The notes below the pieces were generated by a model. The model saw only the letters and a list, made by a program, of their open reading frames with translations. It was not told the DNA's origin and did no database searches. From Ignavibacteria bacterium UBA5771 (lineage in GTDB: Bacteria > Bacteroidota > Ignavibacteria > Kapaibacteriales > UBA2268), in contig DIEP01000103.1 of assembly GCA_002418685.1 (NCBI GenBank), positions 1-7,928 of the forward strand: a stretch of DNA of 7,928 nt, given 5' to 3'. This document shows positions 1-6,400 of this stretch, piece by piece. Position 1 is the first letter of the stretch, and every line of letters starts with the position of its first letter. A program made the position numbers and the translations under genes.

Positions 1-33
1 CGTCGGTTGGGGGTTCGAGTCCCTCTTCCCGTG
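1..33 (+). tRNA. 3' part of a tRNA gene, probably tRNA-Trp
   Basis: The T arm is clear: stem GGGGG (9-13), loop TTCGAGT (14-20), stem CCCTC (21-25) with one G-T pair. The 3' acceptor strand TTCCCGT (26-32) and discriminator G (33) follow. The next bases are CAA, so the CCA tail is not encoded and would be added by CCA-adding enzyme. The D arm and anticodon lie upstream of the window, so the amino acid cannot be read directly. Trp is inferred from the discriminator G, from the similarity of this 3' half to bacterial tRNA-Trp as I recall it, and from the frequent placement of tRNA-Trp just ahead of secE. Only 19 bases separate it from secE, so the two are probably co-transcribed. Confidence 0.85.
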
Positions 34-52
34 CAAATTAAGTATTAATGTA

Positions 53-235
53 ATGTTTAAAAAAATAAAGAAATTCTTTAACGACGTAGTTATTGAAATG
101 AAGAAGGTGTCTTGGCCCACTCGCGACCAATTGAGAGAATCAACGCGTGTTGTTATTATTTCCACATTGTTAGTAACTGCTTTCATCCTTGTAATCGACC
201 AGATATCAACATTCATAATGCGTCTAATCTACTAA
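53..235 (+). CDS. secE: Preprotein translocase subunit SecE
   Basis: SecE clamps SecY in the plasma-membrane SecYEG channel that exports unfolded proteins. The 60-residue product is the short, single-span form usual outside the enterobacteria. A basic amphipathic start (residues 1-16) precedes the family signature KKVSWPTRDQL (17-27), and one hydrophobic span runs from about residue 33 to 57. No Shine-Dalgarno sequence precedes the ATG. An ATG-TAA start-stop pair in another frame (48-53) overlaps the start codon. The gene sits 19 bases after the tRNA and 21 bases before nusG, the classical secE-nusG pairing. Identification rests on the WP motif, length and neighbours, which all agree. Confidence 0.96.
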   Translation: MFKKIKKFFNDVVIEMKKVSWPTRDQLRESTRVVIISTLLVTAFILVIDQISTFIMRLIY

Positions 236-256
236 TTTAATAAAGATTTAAAGAGA

Positions 257-853
257 ATGGATAATTCATATCAAAATAGTGGAAATCAACCTCATCAAGA
301 GCAGAACGAACAAGAAATCGAGTTCAAGTGGTATGCACTGCGCGTCTATACAGGACAAGAAAATAAAGCCAAAGCGCTCATTTTCTCGGAATTAGCCAGA
401 TATGGAGTATCCGATTTTCTCCAGGACGTGATTGTTCCGGAAGAGACTGTGTTCGAGGTTCGCAATGGAAAGAGAAAAACCAAAATTAAAAACTTCCTCC
501 CAGGTTATATAATAGTAAGTTGCAAGCTTACCAAGAAAATTAACGATATTATCACATCAATTCCTATTATTGTCAGTTTTGTCGGCAGAAAAAACGAGCC
601 AACACCCTTACAGCAGGAAGAAGTTAATAGAATTCTTGGACGAGTAGAGGAAAGGAAAGATGTTTCCACAATCGAAACATCTTTTGAAATCGGCGATCCC
701 GTTCGTGTGATTGATGGACCATTCAATACTTTTACAGGGACTGTCAAAGAAGTCAATAATGAGAAGCAAAAATTGAAAGTTGAAGTCGGAATATTAGGTC
801 GTAAAACACCCGTTGAATTGGATTTCACGCAAGTTGAACTTGAGAATCATTAA
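257..853 (+). CDS. nusG: Transcription termination/antitermination factor NusG
   Basis: NusG binds the RNA polymerase clamp across the DNA cleft, suppresses or promotes pausing, and links polymerase to Rho or to the leading ribosome through S10. The 198-residue product has a polar Q/N/E-rich extension (1-22), then the NGN domain opening with KWYALRVYTGQENK (24-37) and including FLPGYIIV (80-87). A linker at about 125-142 leads to the KOW domain, with FEIGDPVRVIDGPF (143-156) and a closing GRKTPVELDF (181-190). The start at 257 is the only Met before the NGN domain. AAGAG lies almost against the ATG, too close to act as a normal ribosome binding site. The gap to rplK is 35 bases, so the two are probably on one transcript. 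Confidence 0.97.
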   Translation: MDNSYQNSGNQPHQEQNEQEIEFKWYALRVYTGQENKAKALIFSELARYGVSDFLQDVIVPEETVFEVRNGKRKTKIKNFLPGYIIVSCKLTKKINDIITSIPIIVSFVGRKNEPTPLQQEEVNRILGRVEERKDVSTIETSFEIGDPVRVIDGPFNTFTGTVKEVNNEKQKLKVEVGILGRKTPVELDFTQVELENH

Positions 854-888
854 TATAATTTAGAAAATAATTAAATATAGAGTATATA

Positions 889-1317
889 ATGGCAAAAAAA
901 GTAATGGGTACATTCAAGCTACAATTGCTTGGAGGACAGGCTACAATGTCTCCTCCGGTAGGTCCTGCATTTGGACAAAGAGGCTTGAATGGTATGGAGT
1001 TTGTCAAGCAATTTAATGCAAAAACTCAAAAGCAAGCAGGGACATTGCTTCCTGCGGTTGTCACGTTTTTTTCAGATAAAAGTTTCACTTTTATAATCAA
1101 AACGCCACCGGCAGCAGTATTATTAAAACAAGCTGCAAATGTCAAGTCTGGATCAGCTGAATCGAATAAAAAGAAAGTCGGCAAAGTCACTTTTTCACAA
1201 GTGAAAGAAATTGCTGAAACAAAAATGCCCGATTTAAATGCAAATGATATTGACTCAGCTATCAGTATGGTGAAGGGTACTGCTCGTAGTATGGGTATTG
1301 AAGTAGTAGAAAATTAA
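889..1317 (+). CDS. rplK: 50S ribosomal protein L11
   Basis: L11 binds helices 43/44 of 23S rRNA at the GTPase-associated centre, where it contacts elongation and release factors and, in the stringent response, RelA. The product has 142 residues, the family's normal length. The N-terminal domain carries SPPVGPAFGQRGLNGMEF (21-38) with Pro22, Pro23 and Pro26 kept. The C-terminal rRNA-binding domain is well conserved: KTPPAAVLLKQAA, NKKKVGKVT, KMPDLNA and GTARSMGIEV. Compared with the E. coli protein as I remember it, residues 20 (P to M), 28 (L to F) and 35 (I to G) differ in the otherwise strongly conserved N-terminal stretch. No Shine-Dalgarno sequence is visible in the AT-rich 35 bases upstream, nor a recognisable L1-binding leader. 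It lies 16 bases ahead of rplA. Confidence 0.97.
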   Translation: MAKKVMGTFKLQLLGGQATMSPPVGPAFGQRGLNGMEFVKQFNAKTQKQAGTLLPAVVTFFSDKSFTFIIKTPPAAVLLKQAANVKSGSAESNKKKVGKVTFSQVKEIAETKMPDLNANDIDSAISMVKGTARSMGIEVVEN

Positions 1318-1321
1318 AAAC

Positions 1322-1327
1322 AAAGGA
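1322..1327 (+). promoter_or_regulatory. Ribosome binding site that fixes the rplA start
   Basis: AAAGGA is a good Shine-Dalgarno match and lies six bases ahead of ATG 1334, which is normal spacing. A TTG two codons earlier (1328) is in frame but directly abuts this motif, so it is an unlikely start. Confidence 0.8.
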
Positions 1328-1333
1328 TTGACT

Positions 1334-2032
1334 ATGAAAAAGAAAAGCAAAAGATTTCAAGAACTAATTAAAAAAATTGAAGCCTCAAAATCTTATGAAC
1401 TAAAGGATGCGATTACACTTGTGAAAAGCACTGCCACTGCGAAATTTGATGAATCCTTTGAGATTGCTATAAAGCTCGGAGTGGATCCACGTAAAGCAGA
1501 CCAAATGGTTCGAGGAACTGTGTCGCTACCAAATGGAACAGGAAAGACCGTTCGAGTGCTGGTGCTTGCAAAAACACCAAAAGATCAAGAAGCTCTAAAT
1601 GCAGGTGCTGACTATGCCGGGCTTGATGAATATATAGAGAAAATTAAAACAGGCTGGACAGATGTGGACGTCATAATTGCAACACCCGATGTAATGGGTG
1701 AAGTTGGAAAATTGGGTCGTATTCTCGGACCAAGAGGATTGATGCCAAATCCCAAAGTAGGCACTGTGACTTTCGATATTGACAAAGCTGTGAAAGAAGT
1801 AAAGGCAGGAAAAATCGAATATCGTGTAGATAAAAGTGGAAATGTTCACGCTGCAATTGGAAAATGCTCCTTTGACGAAGATAAAATTTTAGAAAATTTA
1901 ATAATATTTTTCAATAATATTCTAAAAGCAAAACCAAGTTCTGCAAAAGGAAGATATGTGAAAAATGTGAGCATTTGCTCAACAATGGGACCGTCAGTTC
2001 AGATAAATGAATCAACTATCCCAATTGAATAA
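1334..2032 (+). CDS. rplA: 50S ribosomal protein L1
   Basis: L1 forms the mobile stalk beside the E site that helps move deacylated tRNA out. In many bacteria it also represses its own rplKA operon by binding the mRNA. The product has 232 residues from ATG 1334, within the normal range. Visible family blocks are the basic start KKKSKRFQELIKKI, KFDESFEIAIKLGVDPRKADQMVRG in domain I, the GRILGPRGLMPNPKVGTVT loop near the middle, and the C-terminal KGRYVKNVSICSTMGPSVQI. The start was chosen over an in-frame TTG at 1328 because of the AAAGGA site six bases ahead of the ATG. It ends 92 bases before rplJ, a gap that holds an L10-leader-like fold. Confidence 0.97.
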   Translation: MKKKSKRFQELIKKIEASKSYELKDAITLVKSTATAKFDESFEIAIKLGVDPRKADQMVRGTVSLPNGTGKTVRVLVLAKTPKDQEALNAGADYAGLDEYIEKIKTGWTDVDVIIATPDVMGEVGKLGRILGPRGLMPNPKVGTVTFDIDKAVKEVKAGKIEYRVDKSGNVHAAIGKCSFDEDKILENLIIFFNNILKAKPSSAKGRYVKNVSICSTMGPSVQINESTIPIE

Positions 2033-2051
2033 TAATTTTGGCTATTACGTG

Positions 2052-2100
2052 CAATTGCGTTAAGCTTCTCAATTGGTTGAATCCAATTGTTATCGCAATG
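2052..2100 (+). promoter_or_regulatory. Probable L10-type mRNA leader (stem with internal loop) ahead of rplJ
   Basis: An inner hairpin pairs CAATTGG (2070-2076) with CCAATTG (2083-2089) around the six-base loop TTGAAT. An outer stem pairs ATTGCG (2054-2059) with CGCAAT (2094-2099). Between them is a strongly asymmetric internal loop, ten bases TTAAGCTTCT-like on the left (2060-2069) and four on the right (2090-2093). In many bacteria the L10-L7/L12 complex binds a kink-turn-like leader RNA between rplA and rplJ and represses translation. Position and general shape fit that element. I cannot confirm the kink-turn bases by eye, so the assignment is inference. Confidence 0.5.
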
Positions 2101-2124
2101 AAACAATAAATCAGTAGTAATTCT

Positions 2125-2652
2125 ATGATAAGTTTAGAAAGTAAAAAACAGAAACTCGAGGAATTGAGCGCCAAATTCCGCAAAGCTCAAGGATTATATT
2201 TCATGGATTTTTCTTCAATGAATGTTGCAGAAATCAACTCATTGAGAAATAAATTCCGTGAAAGTGGAGTGGAATATAGAGTTGCCAAAAACACCTTGAT
2301 TTGGCGGGCAATTGAAGAGCAAGGAATAAGCAATTTGGATGAGTCTTTCCTTAAAGGAAATACAAGCATTGCATTTGCTTATGACGACCCTTTGATTCCT
2401 GCAAAGATTTTAAAGCAAATCCTTGATAAAGCCGAAAAGCCCAAATTCAAGGCAGCGATTGTCGAAAAAGTGTTCTATGATGGGACACAATTAAAGGTGC
2501 TGGGTTCTCTACCTTCCAAAGCTGAATTAATAGCAGGGATCATGGGGTCGCTTAATTCACCTATTTCAGGAATCGTCGGATCACTTAATTCTTTATTCAG
2601 AGACCTTGGCTCTGTTATTGAAGAAGTGGCAAAAAAACAAAACAATGCTTAA
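2125..2652 (+). CDS. rplJ: 50S ribosomal protein L10
   Basis: L10 anchors the L7/L12 dimers to 23S rRNA at the base of the ribosomal stalk. The product has 175 residues, normal for the family. The N-terminal rRNA-binding domain is recognisable from KAQGLYFMDFSSMNVAEINSLR (split across residues about 20-40) and the signature GVEYRVAKNTLIWRAIEE. The C-terminal part ends in a helix (about 150-175, SLFRDLGSVIEEVAKKQ) that would dock L7/L12 N-terminal dimers. No Shine-Dalgarno sequence precedes ATG 2125, so initiation may depend on the leader fold or on coupling. The stop codon TAA forms the loop of a tiny 5-bp inverted repeat (2645-2657). rplL follows after 45 bases. Confidence 0.96.
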   Translation: MISLESKKQKLEELSAKFRKAQGLYFMDFSSMNVAEINSLRNKFRESGVEYRVAKNTLIWRAIEEQGISNLDESFLKGNTSIAFAYDDPLIPAKILKQILDKAEKPKFKAAIVEKVFYDGTQLKVLGSLPSKAELIAGIMGSLNSPISGIVGSLNSLFRDLGSVIEEVAKKQNNA

Positions 2653-2697
2653 AGCATAATTTAAAAAATAAAATTAAAAATTAAAAGGAATATAATA

Positions 2698-3084
2698 ATG
2701 TCTGAGAAAATTGAAAAATTACTCGAAGAAATATCTTCGCTAACTTTAATCGAAGCATCAGAATTAAAGACAGCATTAGAAGATAAATTTGGAGTCACCG
2801 CTGCAGCACCAATGATGATGGGAGCAGCAATGCCAGGAGCAGTTGCAGAAGCGGCTCCCGCTGTAGAAGAACAAACAGAATTTAGTGTGGAACTGACTGA
2901 TATAGGACCAAACAAACTTAACGTCATCAAAATCATTCGTGAAATCACACAGCTTGGTTTGAAAGATGCAAAAGATTTGGTCGAAGCTGCACCAAAATTA
3001 GTTAAAGAATCAGTTTCTAAAGCAGAAGCCGAGGATTTAAAGAAAAAGATCGAAGAAACAGGTGCAAAAGTTACCTTAAAATAA
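2698..3084 (+). CDS. rplL: 50S ribosomal protein L7/L12
   Basis: L7/L12 is the multi-copy stalk protein that recruits translational GTPases and stimulates their GTP hydrolysis. The 128-residue product has the three usual parts. These are the N-terminal dimerisation domain (1 to about 32), the Ala/Met/Pro-rich flexible hinge (about 34-55, AAAPMMMGAAMPGAVAEAAP), and the C-terminal factor-binding domain (about 60-128) with NKLNVIKIIREITQLGLKDA, KDLVEAAPK and the ending GAKVTLK. The start is supported by AAGGA (2685-2689) eight bases ahead of the ATG. It is the last gene before the 347-base leader of rpoB. More L7/L12 than polymerase is needed in the cell, which fits the attenuator-like hairpins that follow. 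Confidence 0.97.
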   Translation: MSEKIEKLLEEISSLTLIEASELKTALEDKFGVTAAAPMMMGAAMPGAVAEAAPAVEEQTEFSVELTDIGPNKLNVIKIIREITQLGLKDAKDLVEAAPKLVKESVSKAEAEDLKKKIEETGAKVTLK

Positions 3085-3163
3085 ATTTGAATCTCTCTAA
3101 AGCATATATAGCTTTGTCATATTCAATTAAATATGGTAAAAAAATTGGCTACCTTCACTTTTA

Positions 3164-3214
3164 AGAGGAAAGATGCAAATCAAGAAAATGCGTCTTTCCT
3201 CTGAATTATTTTTT
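3164..3214 (+). terminator. Terminator-like hairpin 1 (attenuator between rplL and rpoB)
   Basis: AGAGGAAAGATGCA (3164-3177) pairs with TGCGTCTTTCCTCT (3189-3202): 14 base pairs with a single G-T wobble, closing an 11-base loop. A T6 run (3209-3214) follows, but starts six bases after the stem, so termination may be partial. The left arm contains a Shine-Dalgarno-like AGAGGA and an ATG (3173-3175). A ribosome bound there would therefore block stem formation. The long perfect stem could also be an RNase III cut site. Confidence 0.7.
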
Positions 3215-3226
3215 AATTTAAAATAA
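3173..3226 (+). CDS. Possible 17-residue leader peptide overlapping hairpin 1
   Basis: ATG 3173 opens a frame of 17 codons ending at TAA 3224-3226, product MQIKKMRLSSELFFNLK. AAGAGGA (3163-3169) lies three bases ahead of the ATG, a good sequence at rather short spacing. A second in-frame ATG is at 3188. The frame covers the hairpin loop, right arm and T run, so its translation would exclude the terminator fold. The peptide resembles nothing I know, and any role is more likely through the act of translation than the product. In such AT-rich DNA a frame this short can occur by chance. Confidence 0.3.
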   Translation: MQIKKMRLSSELFFNLK

Positions 3227-3241
3227 TTATTATTTTAAATT
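3215..3241 (+). repeat. Perfect all-AT inverted repeat
   Basis: AATTTAAAATAAT (3215-3227) is mirrored exactly by ATTATTTTAAATT (3229-3241) around T3228. As RNA it gives 12 A-U pairs with a three-base loop. It starts right after the T run of hairpin 1. It competes with another pairing, AATTATTTT (3204-3212) with AAAATAATT (3220-3228), which would cover that T run. In DNA this poor in G and C some of this is expected by chance. Confidence 0.5.
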
Positions 3242-3346
3242 GTTTATACTATACTAATAATTAATTTTTTAATATTTGCTAATTAATTTGTTTAATACAG
3301 CATTTACAAAATATTTTTTTAATAAATTAAATAATTGCTTAATTTC

Positions 3347-3415
3347 AAAAGGATTTTTGATGCTTAATTATATTAATGAATTTGTTTTAATTGAACATCA
3401 AAGATCCTTTTTTTT
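3347..3415 (+). terminator. Terminator-like hairpin 2 immediately upstream of rpoB
   Basis: AAAAGGATTTTTGATG (3347-3362) pairs with CATCAAAGATCCTTTT (3396-3411): 16 base pairs including one G-T wobble. The 33-base loop can add six more A-T pairs (3364-3369 with 3389-3395, with G3393 bulged). A T8 run (3408-3415) overlaps the stem end, as in a textbook intrinsic terminator. The rpoB ribosome binding site starts only six bases later, outside the stem, so the element should act on transcription rather than by hiding that site. The left arm itself holds AAAAGGA and an ATG. Confidence 0.75.
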
Positions 3416-3422
3416 AATTTAA
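3360..3422 (+). CDS. Possible 20-residue leader peptide overlapping hairpin 2
   Basis: ATG 3360 starts a 20-codon frame with the product beginning MLNYINEFVL and ending RSFFLI, stopping at TAA 3420-3422. AAAAGGA (3347-3353) lies six bases ahead of the ATG. That is the same motif core and spacing as at rplA, and better than at secE, nusG, rplK or rplJ. The frame spans the loop, right arm and T8 run of hairpin 2. Its stop codon overlaps the AAGGAGG of rpoB, which is in the same frame nine bases on. A ribosome finishing here would be placed to restart at rpoB. The peptide is unfamiliar, and translation has not been shown. Confidence 0.4.
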   Translation: MLNYINEFVLIEHQRSFFLI

Positions 3423-3427
3423 GGAGG
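3421..3427 (+). promoter_or_regulatory. Strong ribosome binding site of rpoB
   Basis: AAGGAGG is the best Shine-Dalgarno match in the window. It lies four bases ahead of GTG 3432, slightly short spacing, and overlaps the stop codon of the upstream 20-codon frame. It supports GTG 3432 as the rpoB start. The in-frame TAA at 3420 rules out a longer N-terminus. Confidence 0.85.
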
Positions 3428-3431
3428 AAGA

Positions 3432-6400
3432 GTGGATAATAATATTATTAACAAGCAGTCAGATAATATTGACGAACTAATCGAAAATTATAAGGACAGG
3501 ATATACACCAAGGAAATGGACGTCAAATTGCTTGAAAGCGATAAAGGGCTTGTGCGTCTCCGCAAGCGAATCGATTTCTCTGAATTTGGCAAGACTGACC
3601 TATACCCCGACTTATTAAATATTCAATTATCTTCATATGACGAATTTTTGCAGGAGGGTATCCCACCTTCAAAACGGAAACTTGTTGGATTGCAGAAAGT
3701 ATTTGTCAACAATTTTCCAATTGAAGATGCCCAATCTGTCTTTCAGTTGGAATTTATTGAATATAATATTGAGCGTCCAAAATATACAGAGCAAGAATGC
3801 CGAGAACGTGAACTGACTTTTTCGAAACCTTTGAAAGCAAGGCTACGTCTTTCGAGCAAAGCCGATAAGGAAAGCGAAGATTATATGGAGGCAATCGAGC
3901 AGGACGTTTATCTTGGAAATATACCTGCTATGACCGAGCGAGCAACTTTTATTATCAATGGCGCAGAGCGTGTTATAGTCAATCAAATTCATCGTTCGCC
4001 AGGTGTATTCTTCGATGTAGCAATGCATCCAAATGGAAGCCGAATTTATTCAGGTAGAATTATACCAATGCGTGGTTCTTGGCTTGAATTTATTACTGAT
4101 ATTCACGATGTGCTTTATTGCTACGTTGATAGGAAAAAGAAATTTACTGCAACAACGCTACTTCGAGCTATTGGTTATTCTACTGATGAAGATATTTTAA
4201 ATCTCTTTGAAATGGTTGAAGAAGTGGAACCAGATAAGGTAGATGAGACATATAAATATCGCCGATTTGCTTCTGATGTAATTGATTTGAATACAGGCGA
4301 AATTATCGCAACTCGTGATAGCGCCTTGACTGATAAACTCTATGACACAATAAAATCTACGGAGATTCTTCCGCCAAAATTCTATAAAGATTATGACCCA
4401 ACTGATGAACCTATCATAGCAAAGACTTTGCAAAAAGATCCTTCACGAACAATGGACGACGCTCTTGATATTATTTATCGCACTATTAGAACAACTGAAC
4501 CACCTGATAAAGAAACGTCAGCTTTGCTTCTCGAGAGAATGTTTTTCAATTCTCAAAGATATGACCTTGGAGCTGTTGGTAGGTATAAAATAAATCATGA
4601 CTTGAAATTAACAATTCCTAATGAAACGTTAGTTTTAACATACACAGATATTATTGAAGTAATTAAAAAGGTCTTATATCTTCACGATAATAAATTAAGT
4701 GGAGACGATATTGACCATTTGAGCAATCGACGAGTTCGGACAGTTGGCGAGCAGCTTGCTAATCAGTTCAATATAGGACTGACACGTATGGCAAGAACAA
4801 TTAAAGAACGGCTTGGTATGAAAGATAATCAATCTCTTTCTCCCTCTGAATTAGTAAATGCTCGAACAATTACTTCTGTTATAAATCAATTTTTTGGAAC
4901 AAACCAACTTTCTCAATTTATGGACCAAACTAATCCATTGGCTGAGCTGACACATAAACGTAGGATTTCAGCACTTGGACCAGGTGGTTTGAATCGAGAA
5001 AGGGCGGGTTTTGAAGTGCGTGATGTGCATTATACTCATTATGGTCGTCTCTGCCCAATCGAAACTCCTGAAGGACCTAATATCGGACTTATGTCATCGC
5101 TTGCTATCCATGCAACTGTGAACGAATTAGGATTTCTCGAAACGCCATATAAGAAAGTTGTTAACGGCGTTTTAACTGATCAAATCGATTATTTATCTGC
5201 TGAGCAAGAAGATAATTATATTCTTATTCCTGCATCAACTTCCGTTGATAAAAATGGGAAAATAATAGAACCGAAAATACGAGCAAGAAAACTTGGCGAT
5301 TTTGTTATGGTAGATGCAACAGAAGTAGATTATATGGATATTTCTACCGATCAAATTACTTCAGCCGCTTCTGCACTAATACCATTTTTGGAACACGATG
5401 ATGCAAACCGTGCATTGATGGGTTCAAATATGCAACGCCAATCTGTGCCATTGCTCAAATGCGAAGCACCAATTGTTGGAACAGGTATGGAAAGCCGTAT
5501 AGCAAAAGATTCGCGCTCTTTGATATTTGCCCGTGGAAATGGGACTGTTCAATATGTAGATGCCGAGACAATTATTGTAAAATATGATGATGAACGCTCG
5601 GACCTTGAAAAATTTATAGGTTTTGGTTATCAAGATACTGTTTCTTATACATTAAAGAAATTTGAAAGAACTAATCAAGACACAACAATAAACCAAAGAC
5701 CAATTATCAGAAAAGGGCAAAAAGTAGTAAAAGGTATGCCTCTTGTTGATAATTCATCTTCTGATCTTGGAGAATTGGCTCTCGGCAGAAATGTTTTAGT
5801 AGCATTTATGCCATGGCGAGGTTATAACTTTGAAGATGCTATTATTATTTCTGAGCATTTGGTTGCCCAAGATGCATTCACATCTATCCATATCGAAGAG
5901 TTCGCTTTGACGGTGCGTGATACAAAACGTGGAGAGGAAGAATTTACTCGTGAAATTCCAAATGTCAGCGAAGAATCTGTGCGAGAACTCGGAGAAGACG
6001 GAATCATCAGAACAGGAGCAAAAGTCAAGGAAGGTGATATTTTAATTGGGAAAATTACTCCCAAAGGAGAAATTGATCCTACTCCGGAAGAAAAATTATT
6101 ACGTGCAATTTTTGGTGATAAAGCAGGGGAAGTGAAAGATGCGTCTTTACGGGCAACTCCTGGTTTAAGTGGTATTGTAATTAATACAAAAGTGTTCACT
6201 CGCAGACTAATTACTGCTGACCATATAAGCAGAGAAAAAGATAAAAAAGCACAAGAGTCAATTGCAAAGAAAGAACGAGAAACACTTTTGCTCATTGACC
6301 AAGATTGCATAAATAGGCTTTGCGAAGTTCTGAATGATGAAGTTACGCTTGGAATTAAACTGAAAAATTCAGTCCAAGTGTTCCGTAGTGGAGTGAAATT

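Larger units (their letters stand above)
3085..3431 (+). other. Long rplL-rpoB intergenic leader with two terminator-like modules
   Basis: This gap has no ordinary gene. From start to end it holds two minor inverted repeats (3099-3115 and 3118-3135), and a first strong hairpin with a T run (3164-3214) overlapped by a 17-codon frame. Then come an all-AT palindrome (3215-3241) and a stretch of roughly 90% A+T by hand count (3203-3346). A second strong hairpin with a T8 run (3347-3415) is overlapped by a 20-codon frame. The rpoB ribosome binding site ends the gap. In E. coli the rplL-rpoB gap is also long, about 320 bases, and holds an attenuator and an RNase III site. A long regulated gap here is therefore in keeping with that precedent, although the details differ. 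Confidence 0.85.

Noticed and set aside
1328..1333. TTG at 1328 as the rplA start
   Set aside because: The AAAGGA site abuts it directly, whereas ATG 1334 has six-base spacing and gives the usual KKK-type L1 start.
2645..2657. Inverted repeat ATGCT-TAA-AGCAT with the rplJ stop codon in its loop
   Set aside because: Only five base pairs and no T run; most likely chance.
3099..3135. Two small hairpins just after rplL (AAAGC/GCTTT and CATATT/AATATG)
   Set aside because: Stems of five and six mostly A-T pairs without a following T run; too weak to call as functional elements.
3242..3335. Promoter for rpoB (TATACT repeats at 3245-3255; TTTACA at 3303-3308)
   Set aside because: No pair of elements has both good sequence and 16-18 base spacing, and such hexamers are expected in DNA that is about 90% A+T. 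The Bacteroidota-type TANNTTTG is also only approximate (3283-3290).
3193..3431. Right arm of hairpin 1 (TCTTTCCTC) pairing with the rpoB ribosome binding region (GAGGAAGA)
   Set aside because: The match needs a bulged base over a 220-base distance, and any CT-rich arm will pair with any purine-rich binding site.
4887..4976. Differences from E. coli in the rifampicin pocket (for example Ala504 where E. coli has Ser522) as resistance
   Set aside because: NPLAE is, as I recall, the ordinary form in Bacteroidota and Chlorobiota, and the key residues Gln495, Asp498, His508, Arg511, Ser513 and Leu515 are all kept.
5822..6310. Open frame of 162 codons on the minus strand
   Set aside because: It lies wholly inside rpoB, has no recognisable domain, and its Ser/Phe-rich composition is what the reverse of a conserved coding frame gives.
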